From Planctomycetota bacterium (GTDB taxonomy: Bacteria; Planctomycetota; PUPC01; JABMSA01; JAUWKK01): DNA of 5,008 bases. Each line of letters starts with the position of its first letter. The first letter of the stretch is position 1. This document shows positions 4,938-5,008 of the stretch, one piece after another. The notes beneath the pieces were generated by a model. It had not been told where the DNA came from, did no database searches, and saw only the letters and a list, made by a program, of their open reading frames with translations. A program made the position numbers and the translations under genes. The stretch spans positions 1-5,008 of the forward strand of contig JAUWKK010000233.1 in assembly GCA_030614245.1 (NCBI GenBank). The letters run 5' to 3'.

Positions 4938-5008
4938 TCAATCAGCACGACCGCCTCGCGCAAGATCGGGCCGGCGCTTATTGTCGAGCGGCTCTGGCGC
5001 GAGCTGGG
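4938..5008 (+). pseudogene. Possible transposase remnant, cut by the window end
   Basis: In the frame starting at 4938, just after a TGA (4935-4937), the translation contains SRKIGPALIVERLWRELG. This recalls a segment in the N-terminal part of IS1634/IS4-type transposases, where a Gly-x-x-Leu-x-x-x-x-Leu-Trp-x-x-Leu-Gly pattern is frequent. No start codon and no upstream transposase sequence precede it, so if real it is a 5'-truncated copy that continues to the right of the window. The call rests on about 18 residues recognised by eye and may be wrong. Confidence 0.3.

Overview
This 5,008-base window looks like a chromosomal segment from a GC-rich Gram-negative bacterium. Two observations suggest Planctomycetota or a relative (Verrucomicrobiota or another PVC-type lineage): a PEP-CTERM sorted exoprotein, and a gene-free flank packed with short hairpin repeats of the kind I associate with planctomycete-like genomes. 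This placement is inference; there is no rRNA or other decisive marker here.

Layout. Bases 1-322 are non-coding and repeat-rich, with a 10-bp tandem repeat at the edge and four near-perfect hairpins between 92 and 210. Bases 323-360 are a clear intrinsic terminator for the minus-strand gene that follows, a 271-residue secreted protein with a C-terminal PEP-CTERM sorting tail (423-1238). Upstream of that gene is an unusually long divergent intergenic region of about 700 bases. It holds a near-consensus minus-strand sigma-70 promoter (1664-1692) with an A/T-rich upstream tract. The predicted transcript has a leader of about 420 nt before the PEP-CTERM start. The leader carries three short overlapping reading frames and several perfect hairpins, and the arms of the first two hairpins can re-pair in mutually exclusive ways. 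This is the most unusual thing in the window.

On the plus strand, 1947-4850 is a tightly packed three-gene operon. It encodes CoaX (type III pantothenate kinase, first step of CoA synthesis), an MnmE/TrmE-like GTPase (1-nt gap after coaX), and a phosphate acetyl/butyryltransferase (its start overlaps the mnmE stop as ATGA). CoaX and the acyltransferase connect through CoA and acyl-CoA. The GTPase is odd: its G domain is intact, but it is short and lacks the C-terminal Cys-Ile-Gly-Lys motif used in tRNA wobble-uridine modification. coaX is preceded by a perfect 18-bp tandem duplication that abuts its start codon. No acetate or butyrate kinase follows the acyltransferase. The last 70 bases instead resemble a short remnant of a transposase.
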